A stretch of DNA of 48,179 bases from assembly GCF_000960475.2 (NCBI RefSeq), contig NZ_JZDQ02000044.1:1-48179 (forward strand). The letters are read 5' to 3'. Shown here piece after piece: positions 15,438 to 23,895 of the stretch (its first letter is position 1; every line of letters starts with the position of its first letter). This stretch comes from Nocardioides luteus. Lineage in GTDB: Bacteria > Actinomycetota > Actinomycetes > Propionibacteriales > Nocardioidaceae. The notes beneath the pieces were generated by a model that saw only the letters and a list, made by a program, of their open reading frames with translations, was not told where the DNA came from and did no database searches. A program made the position numbers and the translations under genes.

Positions 15438-16010
15438 ATGGGTGATGATGCACATCGACCGGGCCACATGAGCCTGGATCCATCAGCGTTACCGCCGAGT
15501 CCGCAGGGGCGTGCAGGCAAGTTCGGCCACGGCAAAGAGTTCGGGGCGGACATATTCGCCCTCTTCAGGGCGGGTCGAGTGAAGTTTCCTGATCTAGCGG
15601 CCAAGTACTCTGGACTAACGGGATCGGTCCATGACTTCACGCAGCAGATTGCCTTCTTGGGCGACTCTGTAGGCGGCGAGGCTGCATTCAGGGTCATGGA
15701 GAATCTTCGAAACGAATTGCATTTCGGCATGCGTAGAACGACCGAGGTTCTCGACATCAGCGGACGAACATTGGTTCAGGTCGCGGAGCTTTTCGTCGAG
15801 ACCGACGAAGAAGCCAAGGCTAAGTTCGATGAACTACGCGAGCAGAACCTCGGCGCGGACGACTTTGCACATCCCGCCAAGGTGCCAGAGCCACCTGGCA
15901 CGGGCGCACCTTACGGATCGGTTTACGAACCTCCATCCTTGGAGTCACCGAAAGATGCTCCCGAATGGTTTGAGGGCATGAGTATCACGGGAACTGCCAA
16001 GGTGGATTAG
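15438..16010 (+). CDS. Unknown protein, possibly type VII secretion-associated (first gene of cassette)
   Basis: The 190-residue protein is not assigned to a named family here. It is mostly helical from about 35 to 135 and has no signal peptide or membrane segment. A Pro-rich tail (about 140-175, with PEPPGTGAPYGSVYEPP) follows. The segment VQVAELFVETDEEAKAKFDE recalls the end of the helical hairpin in EspC/WXG100-like ESX substrates, where a (Y/F)xxxD/E secretion signal follows the second helix. A clear GGGGAGGA ribosome site supports the ATG. The last base of its stop overlaps the next start, so the two are translationally coupled. Codon use includes many A/T-ending codons, unlike the flanking van genes. 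Coding status is secure; the secretion idea is tentative. Confidence 0.75.
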   Translation: MGDDAHRPGHMSLDPSALPPSPQGRAGKFGHGKEFGADIFALFRAGRVKFPDLAAKYSGLTGSVHDFTQQIAFLGDSVGGEAAFRVMENLRNELHFGMRRTTEVLDISGRTLVQVAELFVETDEEAKAKFDELREQNLGADDFAHPAKVPEPPGTGAPYGSVYEPPSLESPKDAPEWFEGMSITGTAKVD

Positions 16011-17158
16011 TGGTGGCGAATAACGACTGGAACCGAGGGGTTTTTGATGCCACCATCGAGCGCTTTGAGCACACCCTCGCAGACCTGCACGCGATCGACG
16101 CGTTCATCGCAACAGTAAAGGCGACTCGTGAACAGGCAATTCCGGGCGGCGAGATCGACAACCTATATACCGCGGGCGGCGGCGAAAAGGTAGTCATGAC
16201 CGTGGGCCGAATCCACGAATTCGAGATGGACCTCGGATGGTTTCCCACCCCAGGATCGGCAACCCAGCCATCTGTTTCTTGGCCAGCGTCCACATCAACA
16301 GGACCAGTCGGCCATTGGGAGAGCGAATTCAAGAAGGCGCTTGCGGAATGCAACACCAATGGCAAAGAATACGCGGCTAATCTCGTTGGGTATGTTCGTG
16401 ACGCCACGAAGTATCTGGTTCAACCCGTTGCACCATCATTTGAAAGCGCAGCCAGCACGATATCGGAGACTGAGGCGGCGATCGAAGTGGTCGCTACACA
16501 GGACCTTCTCGAACTCACGAATAGCGTGAGCGACTGGGAGGGCGACGCAGCAGACGCCTTCTTCAACTATACTTATGGACATATACAGCCTGCGGGTGCG
16601 ATCCATTCAGTCATTGCAGCAGCGCTTAATTGTGGACTCACTTCAGCGCATCAGATCGTATCCATATCGCAGGATGCGCTTATGCAGATCGTCAGGGGAA
16701 TCGACGACGCCATCATGCAGCAATTAGATGCTCGCGCAGCGGACTGGCAGGCGGATCCGCCACCCAGCACAGCCGAGACAGTGGGACTGGGGTCTGCTGG
16801 CGTCGGCGTGATTGCAGCATTGCTTGCAATCCCGACCGGCGGAACTTCGTTGGCGCTCGCGGCGGGACTCATGGGAGCCGCAGCGGCAGCTGGAGGAATG
16901 GCCGCCTCAGCCGCCTCATTGGAGGGGTCCGAGCGCGTCGCATTGTCCGCCGCGACAGCCGTCGAAATCGGTGACGAACTTTTCAACAGAGTTTCTGATG
17001 TCCTGACCTGGAATCGTGCAAAGTGGGATGAACTTGAAGGAGGGCTCACCGGTATCGTGAAGATTGTCACTGAAAACGAGTCCAGTTTGGCTCCTCGAAC
17101 TCCGGATGTTGGCCGAGTCGACCCTGGCGATTGGCATCACGAGTCGGTGAATTCATGA
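16010..17158 (+). CDS. Unknown WXG-like large protein, possible type VII secretion substrate (second gene of cassette)
   Basis: The 382-residue protein begins GTG GTG at 16010-16015, so the exact start may be either codon. An N-terminal part (about 1-150) of unknown fold is followed by a helical region with SDWEGDAADAFFNYTY, a WXG-type turn (Trp-Glu-Gly) as in ESX/PPE-like substrates. A Gly/Ala-rich hydrophobic stretch (about 255-305, with LLAIPTGGTSLALAAGLMGA) could insert in a membrane or form a glycine-zipper helix. No N-terminal signal peptide is seen. It overlaps the preceding gene by 1 nt and the following lipoprotein gene by 4 nt (ATGA). Function is unknown; polymorphic-toxin or secretion-substrate roles are possible but no catalytic domain is recognised. 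Confidence 0.75.
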   Translation: MVANNDWNRGVFDATIERFEHTLADLHAIDAFIATVKATREQAIPGGEIDNLYTAGGGEKVVMTVGRIHEFEMDLGWFPTPGSATQPSVSWPASTSTGPVGHWESEFKKALAECNTNGKEYAANLVGYVRDATKYLVQPVAPSFESAASTISETEAAIEVVATQDLLELTNSVSDWEGDAADAFFNYTYGHIQPAGAIHSVIAAALNCGLTSAHQIVSISQDALMQIVRGIDDAIMQQLDARAADWQADPPPSTAETVGLGSAGVGVIAALLAIPTGGTSLALAAGLMGAAAAAGGMAASAASLEGSERVALSAATAVEIGDELFNRVSDVLTWNRAKWDELEGGLTGIVKIVTENESSLAPRTPDVGRVDPGDWHHESVNS

Positions 17159-17829
17159 CGGTGGCTCGAACACCAAGGGCCATCTTCGTCTCGCTGGCCC
17201 TCACAGCGTTCATGACTTCCTGTGGAAGCAACGGAAATGATCCGGATACTCATCCGTCGAGCAGTTCTCCAACATCGTCAGGCGAAAATAGGGTCGCTAC
17301 TCCAAGTGATGGTTACTGCACTGACATTTTGACAGCGTCCGGTATAGAAGATGTTCTCCGCGATCGCACTTGGTCGGTCCTCAGCGAGACAATCGTCAGC
17401 GGCGGCGCCTCATGCACGATCAACGGTGCGATCCGGCCGGCAAGCTCGACTAGGGTCTCGGCCCCCACAGCTTTATCCTTTCGCCTGACCATGCGATTCC
17501 TCGACGATGACTCGGACGCCGCCGACATCGAGCAAGAGTACGAGGATCGCCTGACGTGGCTGACCGCAGCAAGCGCCACTGATCAAATATTCGTCGGACG
17601 GACGGAGCGGTCGGCGATACAGGGATGGTGGAGCCAGGGCGACCGATTTGCATCGCAGGAATCGTCCGGATCCAGCACGAATCTCTTCGTAGAGTCGCTC
17701 GTAGCTGGTAATGGTGCCTACGTGAACGTGACGACCAGGTGCACCACGGAAAAGAAGTCCGGTGGTTCCGTCAATCAATCCTTGCTGATGGCTTCTGACG
17801 CTCTTCTCACATCGATTCCGCAGAACTGA
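17155..17829 (+). CDS. Predicted lipoprotein, DUF3558-like (third gene of cassette)
   Basis: The 224-residue product has a lipoprotein signal peptide: MTVARTPRAIFVSLALTAFM then TSC, where MTSC is a usable lipobox and the Cys would be lipidated. A low-complexity Ser/Thr/Pro linker follows. The mature domain (about 45-224) has two or more Cys (DGYCTDIL, GGASCTI, TTRCTTE) that could form disulfides. The arrangement resembles actinobacterial DUF3558 lipoproteins, often encoded near type VII secretion genes, but similarity is weak by eye. ATG 17155 overlaps the preceding stop (ATGA). As a membrane-anchored third gene it could be a partner or immunity-like protein for the preceding product; that is inference. 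Confidence 0.75.
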   Translation: MTVARTPRAIFVSLALTAFMTSCGSNGNDPDTHPSSSSPTSSGENRVATPSDGYCTDILTASGIEDVLRDRTWSVLSETIVSGGASCTINGAIRPASSTRVSAPTALSFRLTMRFLDDDSDAADIEQEYEDRLTWLTAASATDQIFVGRTERSAIQGWWSQGDRFASQESSGSSTNLFVESLVAGNGAYVNVTTRCTTEKKSGGSVNQSLLMASDALLTSIPQN

Positions 17830-17906
17830 CCCGATCGCCAACCTTCAGCCATCCACGCTGGTGGCACATGGCGTCTCTCATTGGGCGTACCGCCTTCGGT
17901 TTGATG

Positions 17907-19250
17907 TCATACGAGGGCCGCAGCGACCTGGTCGAGGCGGGCTCCGCGTGAGGCCTTGACGAGGACGACGTCGCCGGGGCCGACGTGGCTTCGCAGCCAG
18001 TCGATCGCGGCGGCGTTGTCGGGCAGCGCCACTGCCTTCGCCCCGGCACCGTCGGCGATGACGGCCGCTGCCTCGCCGACGGTGAGGACGAGGTCGGCCC
18101 GCGTGGCGGCGTACGTCCCGATCTCGTGGTGCGCGTCGCGGCTGGTCTCGCCGAGCTCGAGCATCTCGCCGAGCACGGCGATGCGGCGCCTGGCCTCGAT
18201 CGAGGCGAGGGCGTCGAGGCCGGCGCGGGTGGACTCGGGGTTGGCGTTGTAGGAGTCGTTGAGGAGGGTCGCGCCGTTGGCCAGGGCGCGCAGCTCCATC
18301 CGCCACCTCGAGATCGAGGCGGTGTGCAGTGCGGTCGCGGCCTGCTCGAGGGGTACGCCGGCGGCCAGGCCCGCGGCTGCGGCGGCCGCGGCGTTGAGCG
18401 CCCAGTGAGCGCCGACGAAGGGGAGCGTGACGGTCGCCTGCTCCTCGCCGTGCCGGAGACGGAACGATGGACGGCCGAGCCGGTCCAGAGCCAGGTCGTG
18501 GACACGCACACCGGCCCTCTCGCCGGCACCGAAGGCCAGCACCGGACCGTCGGTCAGGTCGCCCATCGCGAGCACCCGTGGGTCGTCGGCATGCAGCACG
18601 GCGGTGCCGCCACTCGCCAGGCCCCGCACCAGCTCGCTCTTGGCCACGGCGATCGCCTCGCGGGACCCGAACTCGCCCAGGTGGGCCCGGCCGACGTTGG
18701 TGACGACGGAGATGTCGGGCGCGACCAGGCCGGTCAGCTCGGCGATGTCACCGATGTGCCGGGCACCCATCTCGAGCACCAGGAACCTCGTGGTGGCGTC
18801 GGCGCGCAGCATGGTGAGAGGTACGCCGAGCTCGTTGTTGAACGAGCCGGAGGTCGCGACGGTCGGTGCGGCGCTCGACAGCACCGCCCCGATCATGTCC
18901 TTGGTGCTGGTCTTGCCCTGGGAGCCGGTGACCGCGACCACGGTCAGCCCGTCGCGCAGCAGCGCGACGACGTGGGCGGCCAGCCGCTGCAGCGCGGCCT
19001 GGGCGTCGTCGACGACGACCGTGGGGAGCGTCGTCGGGCGCGAGCCGAGCACGGCGACGGCGCCGGCCGCGGCGGCTTGCGGTGCGTGCTCGTGGCCGTC
19101 GGTGTGCTCGCCCGCGAACGCGACGAAGAGGCCGCCCGGGTCGGCCTGGCGACCGTCGATCACGGCCGGGGCGGTCACGGTCACCGAGCCGTCGCCGACG
19201 ACCTTCCCGCCGACCAACGAGGCGATTTCGTCCAAGCTGAGGGGAATCAT
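17907..19250 (-). CDS. murF: UDP-MurNAc-tripeptide:D-Ala-D-Xaa ligase (MurF), van-linked copy
   Basis: The 447-residue Mur ligase has an N-terminal MurF domain (about 1-95, with VIDGRQADPGGLFVAF) and the ATP P-loop VTGSQGKTSTKDMI (about 106-119). A central EMGARHIGDI follows, then the C-terminal signature LNDSYNANPESTRAGLDAL, here LNDSYNANPEST. It attaches the terminal dipeptide or depsipeptide to the UDP-MurNAc-tripeptide. It is divergent from vanH with 128 bp between starts. Extra murF copies beside vanHAX are known in several actinobacterial van clusters and are thought to favour D-Ala-D-Lac. Whether the chromosome has another murF cannot be seen here. Its 3' end converges with the low-GC cassette. 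Confidence 0.92.
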   Translation of the reverse strand: MIPLSLDEIASLVGGKVVGDGSVTVTAPAVIDGRQADPGGLFVAFAGEHTDGHEHAPQAAAAGAVAVLGSRPTTLPTVVVDDAQAALQRLAAHVVALLRDGLTVVAVTGSQGKTSTKDMIGAVLSSAAPTVATSGSFNNELGVPLTMLRADATTRFLVLEMGARHIGDIAELTGLVAPDISVVTNVGRAHLGEFGSREAIAVAKSELVRGLASGGTAVLHADDPRVLAMGDLTDGPVLAFGAGERAGVRVHDLALDRLGRPSFRLRHGEEQATVTLPFVGAHWALNAAAAAAAGLAAGVPLEQAATALHTASISRWRMELRALANGATLLNDSYNANPESTRAGLDALASIEARRRIAVLGEMLELGETSRDAHHEIGTYAATRADLVLTVGEAAAVIADGAGAKAVALPDNAAAIDWLRSHVGPGDVVLVKASRGARLDQVAAALV

Positions 19251-19315
19251 CCCCTCAGTGTTCGAATTCCCTTGTTGTCACCGCGTATCCGCTAATCGAT
19301 ATGCGGACGATAACT

Positions 19316-19344
19316 TATCGTCGACATATCGGAAATTCCATACG
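19316..19344 (+). promoter_or_regulatory. Probable VanR box and promoter of vanHAX (copy 2)
   Basis: This element shares 25 of 29 positions with the box at 13255-13283, including GAAAT, CCATACG and the CGAC-TATC repeat unit. Upstream, CTTATCGT and CATATCGG repeat the TATCG core with 11-bp spacing. CATACG (19339-19344) is the likely -10. Further TATC-containing dyads between 19285 and 19312 may serve the divergent murF gene. Confidence 0.75.
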
Positions 19345-19378
19345 GGGCCGCAACTGCTCCTCCGGTTTGCTGGCCGGG

Positions 19379-20392
19379 ATGATCTACCACGAGCCGACGG
19401 CGCACACCGCGGTCCCGCCCACCAGCGGTATCACGGTCTATGGCTGCGCCCCTGATGAGAGGCACCTTTTCGACTCCCTGGCACCCGCTCACGGGGTCAC
19501 GCTGACCACCACGGCAGAACCGGTCACCGTGGAGAATGCCGATCTCGCCCACGGAGGCCGTTGCATCAGCGTCAGCCACAAGACGCCGATATCGAACGAG
19601 ACGCTTCTCGCTCTGGAGAAGGTCGGAATCCGGTATGTCTCGACGCGATGCGTCGGTTTCAACCACATCGATGTCGATTTCGCGGCAAGCATCGGGATAA
19701 CGGTCGGAAATGTCGCCTATTCGCCCGACTCGGTCGCCGACTACACGTTGATGCTGATGCTGATGGCGGTGCGCCAGGCGAAGTCGACCATCCGTCGCAC
19801 CGACGCCCACGACTACCGCCCGGCGGCCACCCGGGGTCGCGAGCTGCGCGACCTCACCGTCGGCGTGGTCGGCACCGGGCGGATCGGCGTCGCGGTCATC
19901 GACCGGCTGCGGGGCTTCGGCTGCGACGTACTCGCCTACGACATCAAGCCCCGGTCGGCGGCCGAGGGCGTCGAGCACGTCGACCTGGACAACCTGGTCG
20001 AGTGCAGCGACGTCGTCACGCTCCACGCGCCGCTCACCGCCGAGTCGCACCATCTGCTCGACCGGCGGCGCATCGACCGGATGCGCCCCGGCGCGTACGT
20101 CATCAACACCGGTCGCGGCGCGCTCGTCGAGACCCCGGCGCTCGTCACCGCGCTCGAGGAGGGCCGTCTGGGCGGCGCTGCCCTCGATGTCATCGAGGGC
20201 GAGGAGGGCATCTTCTACGCCGATCTCCGTGGCCGCGAGATCCCGAACGGCTGGCTGGCGCGGCTTCAGGAGATGCCGAACGTGCTGGTCAGCCCCCACA
20301 TCGCCTACTTCACCGACCATGCCCTCCGGGACACGGTCGAGAACTCCATCGTCAACTGTCGTGAATTCGAAAGCAGGTTGCAGCATGTCTAA
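19379..20392 (+). CDS. vanH: D-lactate dehydrogenase, VanH-type
   Basis: The 337-residue protein is a D-2-hydroxyacid dehydrogenase that makes D-lactate from pyruvate for the D-Ala-D-Lac ligase. The start region ITVYGCAPDE and CISVSHKTPIS match VanH proteins. VGTGRIG is the NAD-binding loop. Catalytic residues lie in NTGRGALVE (Arg), VIEGEEGIFY (Glu) and SPHIAYFTDHA (His). ATG 19379 was chosen because family homology begins shortly after it. Upstream codons would run through the promoter box. It overlaps the ligase gene by 8 nt (ATGTCTAA), the first of two couplings in vanHAX. Confidence 0.93.
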   Translation: MIYHEPTAHTAVPPTSGITVYGCAPDERHLFDSLAPAHGVTLTTTAEPVTVENADLAHGGRCISVSHKTPISNETLLALEKVGIRYVSTRCVGFNHIDVDFAASIGITVGNVAYSPDSVADYTLMLMLMAVRQAKSTIRRTDAHDYRPAATRGRELRDLTVGVVGTGRIGVAVIDRLRGFGCDVLAYDIKPRSAAEGVEHVDLDNLVECSDVVTLHAPLTAESHHLLDRRRIDRMRPGAYVINTGRGALVETPALVTALEEGRLGGAALDVIEGEEGIFYADLRGREIPNGWLARLQEMPNVLVSPHIAYFTDHALRDTVENSIVNCREFESRLQHV

Positions 20393-21425
20393 GCGCAAGG
20401 TCGGCATCATCTTCGGTGGCGTCTTCGAGGAGCACCCCGTCTCGGTGAAGTCGGCGCAGGAGGTCGCCAAGAACCTCGACACCGACGCGTACGAGGCCTA
20501 CTGGATCGGCATCACCAAGAGCGGTGACTGGCGGCTGTGCGACGGCCCCGACCCGAGCTGGGAGGACGGCGCCCACCGCCCGGTCGTGCTCTCCCCCGAC
20601 CGCAGCGTCCACGGGCTGCTCGTCCTGGACGAAGGCAGCTACGAGACCATCCGGCTCGACGTCGTGCTCCCGGTCCTGCACGGCAAGCTCGGCGAGGACG
20701 GCGCGATCCAGGGCCTCTTCGAGCTCTCCGGGATCCCGTACGTCGGCTGCGACGTGCAGAGCTCGGCGCTGTGCATGGACAAGTCGCTGGCCTACACCAT
20801 CGTCGCCGAGGCCGGGATCCCGACACCGACGTTCTGGACTCTCTACCCGGGCGACGAGATCGATCCCGGCGTACTCCCCTATCCGGTCTTCGTGAAGCCG
20901 GCCCGCTCCGGATCGTCGTTCGGGGTCAGCAAGGTGAGCTCGGCCGCGGAGCTGGACGAGGCGATCGCGACCGCGCGGCAGTACGACGAGAAGGTGCTCA
21001 TCGAGGAAGGCGTCGTGGCCGAGGAGATCGGCTGCGCGATCCTCGGCAACGGCGCCGAGCTCGTCACCGGCGAGGTCGACCACGTCGCGCTCTCGCACGG
21101 CTTCTTCAAGATCCACCAGGAGGACGCTCCTGAGACCGGCTCGGAGAACGCGACCTTCATCGTGCCCGCCGACATCCCCGCCGAGGCGCAGGAGCTGGTC
21201 AAGACCGAGGCGCAGCGGGTCTACCGCGCGCTGGGCTGCCGGGGTCTGGCGCGGGTCGACATGTTCCTGAAGGCCGACGGCACCGTGGTGCTCAACGAGG
21301 TCAACACGCTGCCCGGGCTCACCTCCTACAGCCGCTACCCTCGGATGATGGCGGCCGCCGGGATCTCGATGACCGAGTTCCTCGACCGTGCGGTCACCCT
21401 CGCGCTGGAGGAGACGGTCCGATGA
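20385..21425 (+). CDS. D-alanine--D-lactate ligase (VanA/VanB/VanO class)
   Basis: The 346-residue ATP-grasp ligase starts at ATG 20385 inside the vanH stop overlap. It has VGIIFGGVFEEHPVS near the N-terminus and the ATP-binding FVKPARSGSSFGVSKV. The omega-loop GFFKIHQE carries His244, the residue that in VanA selects D-lactate over D-alanine. The C-terminal GCRGLARVDMFL and NEVNTLPGLTSYSRYPRMM, here NEVNTLPG then SYSRYPRMM, are characteristic of the D-Ala-D-Lac subclass. The product replaces the terminal D-Ala and so removes the vancomycin binding site. The exact van letter type cannot be set without a database comparison. It overlaps vanX by 4 nt (ATGA). Confidence 0.93.
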   Translation: MSKRKVGIIFGGVFEEHPVSVKSAQEVAKNLDTDAYEAYWIGITKSGDWRLCDGPDPSWEDGAHRPVVLSPDRSVHGLLVLDEGSYETIRLDVVLPVLHGKLGEDGAIQGLFELSGIPYVGCDVQSSALCMDKSLAYTIVAEAGIPTPTFWTLYPGDEIDPGVLPYPVFVKPARSGSSFGVSKVSSAAELDEAIATARQYDEKVLIEEGVVAEEIGCAILGNGAELVTGEVDHVALSHGFFKIHQEDAPETGSENATFIVPADIPAEAQELVKTEAQRVYRALGCRGLARVDMFLKADGTVVLNEVNTLPGLTSYSRYPRMMAAAGISMTEFLDRAVTLALEETVR

Positions 21426-22033
21426 GGGAGGGCTTCGCCTTCGTCGACGAGCTGGTGCCGGGCATCCGCTGGGACAGCAAGTACGCCACCCGGGACAACT
21501 TCACCGGCAAGCCGGTCGACGGCTACCTGGTGAACCGGATCGTCGGGACCCGGGAGCTGTGCGTCGCCCTCACCCAGGCCCGCGACAAGGCCGCGGCCCT
21601 CGGCCTCGGGATCCTGCTGTGGGATGGCTACCGTCCCCAGCGCGCCGTCGACGCCTTCCTGCGCTGGGCCGAGGAGCCCTCCGGGCACGACGCGCGCAAG
21701 CAGATCCACTACCCCGCGATCACCCGTCCGGAGATGTTCGAGAAGGGGTACGTCGCCACGAAGTCCGGCCACAGCCGCGGCAGCACCGTCGACCTGACCC
21801 TCTTCTCGTTGGCTTCGGGCGAGCTGCTGGACATGGGCGGCGGCCACGACCTGATGGACGAGATCTCCCATCACGGCGCGGCCGGGGTCTCCGCGGAGGC
21901 GGCCAGCAACCGGGCGCAGCTGTGCTCGGTCATGGAGTCGTGCGGGTTCAGCCGTTACGACAGCGAGTGGTGGCACTACTCGCTGATCGAGGAGCCCTAT
22001 CCCGACACGTACTTCGACTTTCCGATCGAGTAG
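21422..22033 (+). CDS. vanX: D-Ala-D-Ala dipeptidase VanX
   Basis: The 203-residue zinc dipeptidase has the metal motif SGHSRGSTVD with His117 and Asp124, and EWWHY with Glu182 and His185. Arg71 in DGYRPQRAV is the transition-state stabiliser. These positions are each one residue beyond those of enterococcal VanX (His116, Asp123, Glu181, His184). It destroys D-Ala-D-Ala in the cytoplasm so that only D-Ala-D-Lac enters cell-wall precursors. It closes the vanHAX unit and abuts the convergent CHAD gene with no gap. Confidence 0.95.
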   Translation: MREGFAFVDELVPGIRWDSKYATRDNFTGKPVDGYLVNRIVGTRELCVALTQARDKAAALGLGILLWDGYRPQRAVDAFLRWAEEPSGHDARKQIHYPAITRPEMFEKGYVATKSGHSRGSTVDLTLFSLASGELLDMGGGHDLMDEISHHGAAGVSAEAASNRAQLCSVMESCGFSRYDSEWWHYSLIEEPYPDTYFDFPIE

Positions 22034-22879
22034 CTAGCCCAGCCAGCCGTGGACCTTCGAGCGGTTCGCCTTCTTCCAGACGGAGGCGAACCGCTCCTCG
22101 GCGTCGGCGGCGGCGGCTTCCTCGGCTGCCCTGAGCTCGCTGAGCGCGGCATCGGGCCCAGGGACGGTGTCGATCGTCCGGATCATGACGGCAGCGTCGT
22201 TGAGGTCACCGAGGGTCGACTGGATCGACTTCGCGGCCTCGGCGAGGCGCTCGGCATCCTCACCGAAGAGCTCCCGCAGCGACTCGGCCGCGTAGCGGGT
22301 GCGCTTGGCCTTCTTGCGTGCCTCGTGGAGCCGCCGGCGCCGCTCGCCGGGGCCATCGGCGACCTCGGCGGCATCGACCGCTGCCGCCAGGCGTCGCCAG
22401 CTCCGCCGGACTCGCTTGCGCAGAGCCTTCTTGCCGGGCGTGCCGTCCGACCACGGGAACCCGCCCGGGGCGGCGAGGGCCGCGATCAGCGAGCGGTAAC
22501 GCTCCCCCTCCAGCTCCGGGAGCAGCAGGGCACGGCCTTGGGCCTGGCGCTCGGCCAGCGCGATCCGGAGCGCGTCGACACCCGTGGGACCCGGACCGTG
22601 CTCGGCCGCCCACTGGCGCAGCCGCTTGCGGAGCACCTCGGCGTCGCGTACCTCTCCGAGGAGGTCGGCGAGCCACTTCAGCTCCTCGCGGAGCGGCTCG
22701 GTCTGCTCCGGGTCGAGAAATCGGCGGTACGTCGCCAGGACGCTCCGCATCCTGCGAACCGTCACGCGCATCTGGTGGACCGAGTCGTCCTCGTCACGCA
22801 GCACGAGCCGGCCCCAGCGGTGGAGCGCGGCCACCTGGTCGCGCCACCACTCGCCGGCCGGCTCGTGTGGATGAGTCAT
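22034..22879 (-). CDS. CHAD domain protein
   Basis: The 281-residue protein is almost wholly alpha-helical and rich in Arg, Glu and Ala. Conserved His and basic residues characteristic of CHAD domains appear in DSVHQMRVTVRRMRSVLATY, LGEVRDAEVLRKRL, and RLHEARKKAKRTRYAAESL. The two helical halves (about 20-130 and 140-270) are the internal repeat of the domain. CHAD domains bind polyphosphate; no CYTH partner domain is present or adjacent, so this is a stand-alone CHAD. The start ATG 22879 follows the longest plausible frame trimmed to the domain. It has no evident connection to vanX beyond being convergent. Confidence 0.85.
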   Translation of the reverse strand: MTHPHEPAGEWWRDQVAALHRWGRLVLRDEDDSVHQMRVTVRRMRSVLATYRRFLDPEQTEPLREELKWLADLLGEVRDAEVLRKRLRQWAAEHGPGPTGVDALRIALAERQAQGRALLLPELEGERYRSLIAALAAPGGFPWSDGTPGKKALRKRVRRSWRRLAAAVDAAEVADGPGERRRRLHEARKKAKRTRYAAESLRELFGEDAERLAEAAKSIQSTLGDLNDAAVMIRTIDTVPGPDAALSELRAAEEAAAADAEERFASVWKKANRSKVHGWLG

Positions 22880-22889
22880 CCCTACAGTT

Positions 22890-23876
22890 CTACCCTGCCA
22901 CGGACTCCAGGTCACCCACCTTCTCGTCGACCTCCGAGCTGCCCTTCTCACGATGCGGGAGGAGGGTGAGGAGCAGGCCCGCGCCGGCCCAGCAGGCGAG
23001 CACGATCAGCGGGGTCGTGGAGCCTGCGCCGTCGAAGAAGGAGAGGCCGCGAAGAGCCGATCCGGTCGCACCCGGAGGCAGGAGCTGGCCGAGCCAGCCG
23101 AACGGGAGCATCTCCGGGGCCGAGGTGATGCCGGAGAGGGGGTTGCCGACCAACATGACCAGGAGCGCCATGATGCCGACACCGGCCATGCCGATGAAGT
23201 GGCGCAGGCCGACGATCGGCAGCGCGACCGCGAGGATGCCGAGGGAGACGACACCGGCGTTGACCAGATAGGTGCCCTCGAGGGCGCCCAGCCAGCCCTG
23301 GATGATCCCGGTCATCGCCAGGCCGCCTCCGATCGCGATCAGGAACGCGGCGGCGACGCGGTCGCGGGTGCGCTTGAGCGCCAGCGAGGTGATCGCGCCG
23401 GCCATGATGCCGCCGAGCGCGAGGGGCAGCGCCGCGGTGCCGAAGACGAGCCCGCGCGGGTCGTCCTGCGGAGCGGCGACGACGTCGGTCACCTTCGGGG
23501 CGGTGCCGGTCTCGGCGCCCATCGCCGTCGCCATCGCGGTCAGCTGCTGGGCGACGTTGGCGCTGGCGGCGGTGGCCGTCAGCACCTCCTGGCCCTCCGG
23601 GGCGACGACGATCGCGCCGTAGGCCTCGCGGTCCTCGATCGCCTCGACCGCCGCATCCCGGTCGGCGACCGCGATGACGTCGAAGGCGTCCTCGCCCGCG
23701 GTGGCGGCGAGCTGCGTCTCGATCTGGGTGACCGCCTGCGGCGGACCGGCGACGGCCAACGGCAGCGCCCGTGGCTCCATCTCGCTGGAGGGCCAGGTGA
23801 AGGCGGTGATGAGCAGGGTGAGCAGGGTGACCAGACCGAGGCTGACCCCGATCACGGCTTTCACGGACGTGGGCAT
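22890..23876 (-). CDS. Multi-span membrane protein, ABC-2/DUF3533-like
   Basis: The 328-residue protein has one N-terminal membrane helix (about 7-28) and an extracytoplasmic domain (about 35-150). About five further helices lie between 150 and 305, ending in a charged cytoplasmic tail. This is the topology of ABC-2-type permease or YhgE/Pip-like membrane proteins, where the large loop follows the first helix. No ATPase gene is adjacent. The gene is divergent from a TetR regulator, and palindromes at 23896-23911 and 23952-23967 lie between them. An export or stress-response role is likely by analogy with other TetR-controlled membrane proteins. The substrate is unknown. Confidence 0.7.
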   Translation of the reverse strand: MPTSVKAVIGVSLGLVTLLTLLITAFTWPSSEMEPRALPLAVAGPPQAVTQIETQLAATAGEDAFDVIAVADRDAAVEAIEDREAYGAIVVAPEGQEVLTATAASANVAQQLTAMATAMGAETGTAPKVTDVVAAPQDDPRGLVFGTAALPLALGGIMAGAITSLALKRTRDRVAAAFLIAIGGGLAMTGIIQGWLGALEGTYLVNAGVVSLGILAVALPIVGLRHFIGMAGVGIMALLVMLVGNPLSGITSAPEMLPFGWLGQLLPPGATGSALRGLSFFDGAGSTTPLIVLACWAGAGLLLTLLPHREKGSSEVDEKVGDLESVAG

Positions 23877-23895
23877 GGCGATTCCTTCTTAAAAA

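Noticed and set aside
15438..17829. The low-GC cassette as a complete type VII secretion system
   Set aside because: No EccC-type ATPase, mycosin or membrane channel gene is present; only substrate-like or accessory features are visible.
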